DNA from: an uncultured Eubacteriales bacterium
Lineage (GTDB): Bacteria; Bacillota; Clostridia; Oscillospirales; CAG-272
Direction of reading: 5' to 3'
NCBI GenBank assembly: GCA_934433485.1
Contig: CAKRZR010000018.1
Coordinates: 1 to 42,609 of the forward strand
Length of the DNA: 42,609 nucleotides
This document shows positions 41,466-42,609 of this stretch, piece after piece. The position numbers and the translations under genes are program-made. The notes beneath the pieces were generated by a model. It did not search any database. It had not been told where the DNA came from and saw nothing but the letters and a program-made list of their open reading frames with translations. Position 1 is the first letter of the stretch; every line of letters starts with the position of its first letter.

Positions 41466-41500
41466 AAAAAATCCGCCGGAGGAAAAATCCCCGACGGGTG
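41466..41500 (-). terminator. Terminator after the small protein gene
   Basis: On the minus strand CCGTCGGGGA and TCCTCCGGCGG form an imperfect stem followed by ATTTTTT. Confidence 0.65.
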
Positions 41501-41504
41501 GGTG

Positions 41505-41816
41505 TTACTGGAGAAACAGCATGTAGTTGTCGGAAAGGGTGTATTCCGCAAGGGTGATTTCGTAATAATCCGATTTTTTACTGCGTAGTGTATTGTCTGA
41601 TGGAAGATTTACAAGCTTCAGCTTTGCCGTGGCGATCGGTTTTCCGTCAGCGGCGACTGCCTTCGCAGTGAGCAGATAGTCGTGTTCTCCCGCGGGTATG
41701 GCTTGCAGTGCGGCGAGCGTGCTTTCAAAGACGGCGTCGGTGCCGGTAATTCTGCTATATGGAATTGAACTGTGCATTAACAACAAAAAGAAGAAAACGA
41801 TTGCGTTGCGGCGCAC
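41505..41816 (-). CDS. Small protein with possible signal peptide, or a gene remnant
   Basis: A 103-aa frame starting with GTG. The first 20 residues (RRNAIVFFFLLLMHSS) are hydrophobic, followed by a beta-rich segment with 'GEHDYLLTAKAVAADGKPIATAKLKLV', best read as part of an Ig-like or similar extracellular domain. It ends right before a terminator. The AAGGAA before GTG is too close (about 3 nt), and no promoter separates it from rnpB. It may be a short exported protein or the 3' remnant of a larger surface protein. Confidence 0.4.
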   Translation of the reverse strand: MRRNAIVFFFLLLMHSSIPYSRITGTDAVFESTLAALQAIPAGEHDYLLTAKAVAADGKPIATAKLKLVNLPSDNTLRSKKSDYYEITLAEYTLSDNYMLFLQ

Positions 41817-41831
41817 ATTCCTTCGCTGCCG

Positions 41832-41868
41832 AAAAAAACGCCCGCGCGACCGAGAGATCGTGCGGACG
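41832..41868 (-). terminator. Terminator of RNase P RNA
   Basis: On the minus strand CGTCCGCACGA and TCGCGCGGGCG form a stem followed by TTTTTTT. Confidence 0.8.
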
Positions 41869-41883
41869 TATCGTACGAATATT

Positions 41884-42246
41884 GTAGGCGAGCTTGTAAG
41901 CCGGGTTCTGTACGCTTGCGCGTGACTGCTATCTATCTCCTCCGACTGTTGCCAGCCGACTGTAGCCCCCCGCTGTCTTCTGTCGGGCAGACATCCGATT
42001 GCTCGGCGACCTGCGGGCGTTGCTCCGGATAGGGTTTACATTTGCACACAGTTGCCTGTCATGCCGGTGAGCCTTTACCTCGCCTTTCCACCTGTACCGC
42101 GGAAAACCACGGTAGTCTATTTCTGTTGCACTTTCCCGGGAGTTTCCTCCGGCGGACGTTATCCGTTATCCTGCCCTGCGGAGCCCGGACTTTCCTCATG
42201 CCAATACCTTACGGCGCCATGGCACGCAGCAGTCCCGCTCACCTAC
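41884..42246 (-). ncRNA. rnpB: RNase P RNA, bacterial type A-like
   Basis: On the minus strand the 5' and 3' ends pair as P1 (GTAGGTGAG with CTCGCCTAC). The conserved GAGGAAAGTCCGGGC lies near the 5' end and GAACCCGGCTTA near the 3' end. About 363 nt fits bacterial RNase P RNA, the ribozyme that trims tRNA 5' ends. The promoter is directly upstream. Confidence 0.95.
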
Positions 42247-42252
42247 GGCAAT

Positions 42253-42281
42253 AGTATACCACAAAAACGCGCCTTTGTCAA
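42253..42281 (-). promoter_or_regulatory. Promoter of rnpB
   Basis: On the minus strand TTGACA (42276-42281), 17 bp ending in TGG, TATACT (42253-42258). The expected +1 coincides with the 5' end of P1. Confidence 0.87.
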
Positions 42282-42352
42282 GAATTTTGCGCACGAAACG
42301 CACACCACGGCAACAGCATATAAAAAAGCAAAATAGCGAGAATACGTCTAAA

Positions 42353-42405
42353 AGTCTCCCTCGCGAGGGAGGGGGACCGCTTGCGGTGGAAGGAGTCATG
42401 GATTG
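42353..42405 (-). repeat. Family A repeat, left-half fragment (copy 6)
   Basis: CTCCCTCGCGAGGGAG hairpin (42356-42371), then CCGCTTGCGGTGGAAGGAGTC, related to the left half of the copies near 11.6 and 15.55 kb. The GTCCGAT hairpin core is absent. Confidence 0.65.
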
Positions 42406-42501
42406 GAGAGAGAAAATATCGTGCGTCTTGTGTCAGACAGCACTCTGCGATGCTACGGTGTTGTGCGGGAGCCTTATCGGAAACTACCGCTTGTGAGGCT
42501 A

Positions 42502-42609
42502 CAGAAAATCAGGACAGACATCCCACTGTGCTGAGGTAAAGAAGGCGCGAACAGTTTTCCGATAGTTTGTAAAACTTCATATGATGCACCGGAATTGCAC
42601 AAACGATAT
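42502..42609 (+). repeat. Family B-related repeat, near-duplicate of 29906-30030, cut by the window end
   Basis: It shares about 100 bp with the copy 12.6 kb upstream, including the core CGGAATTGCACAAAC (42590-42604). Only one arm of that copy's 11-bp hairpin is present. Confidence 0.8.

Overview
The window looks like the chromosome of an uncultured, GC-rich anaerobe of class Clostridia (Bacillota), probably gut-associated. The grounds are strong GGAGG-type ribosome binding sites, a CarD-like regulator, a rubredoxin-fused flavodiiron protein, an ECF-type thiamin transporter under a TPP riboswitch, a GMP synthase reduced to its ATP-pyrophosphatase half, and several sugar-related genes. No rRNA operon, CRISPR array, intact phage or complete conjugative element is visible. 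Placement below class is inference.

Layout. 1-1.4 kb: the 3' part of a large serine recombinase, the end of an integrated element, beside tRNA-Ser(GCT). 1.7-4.7 kb: a four-module flavodiiron protein (-) and a secreted anchored protein (+). 5.2-7.2 kb: a six-hairpin-type glycosidase. 7.3-11.3 kb: an NYN/PIN nuclease followed by a UvrD/PcrA-type helicase with an extra cysteine-bearing C-terminal module. 11.4-24.3 kb: housekeeping genes, namely rpsT (-), phosphoglycerate mutase with signal peptidase I, rbgA-rnhB-yraN-M19 dipeptidase, thrC with a phosphoesterase, and tig-clpP-clpX. 24.3-29.8 kb: a sugar-related locus with a TIM-barrel-like protein, a Gfo/Idh/MocA oxidoreductase, a divergent AraC regulator and an orphan solute-binding lipoprotein with a long structured leader. 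30.1-31.5 kb: a GMP synthase ATPase half with a possible switching leader and a 100-bp tandem repeat at its 3' end. 31.5-32.6 kb: a small AT-rich island with a DUF4236-type membrane protein. 32.6-39.1 kb: a PNPOx-like flavoprotein, CarD (-), a GH106-like glycosidase (-), TPP riboswitch plus thiT (+), and arylamine N-acetyltransferase (-). 39.0-41.4 kb: a minus-strand operon tadA, Cof-type HAD, UPF0340, ArsR zinc-type sensor. 41.8-42.3 kb: RNase P RNA (-).

Two intergenic repeat families recur. Family A is a palindromic core of about 47 bp whose GTCCGAT-GT-ATCGGAC hairpin is complete in four copies, plus two partial copies. Family B carries the core CGGACTTGCACAAAC, an ATAAAAGTT segment and a C-run tail, and some copies contain different perfect hairpins at equivalent positions. 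Nearly all recognisable promoters follow one plan: TTGnnn, 17 bp, TGn, TATAMT or TACAAT.

The parts most likely to repay attention are the SBP leader RNA (28097-28302), the guaA leader with two exclusive pairings (30195-30264), the hairpin-swapping repeat family, the 100-bp duplication beginning inside guaA, and the NYN-helicase pair. All structure and operator calls are by-eye predictions.
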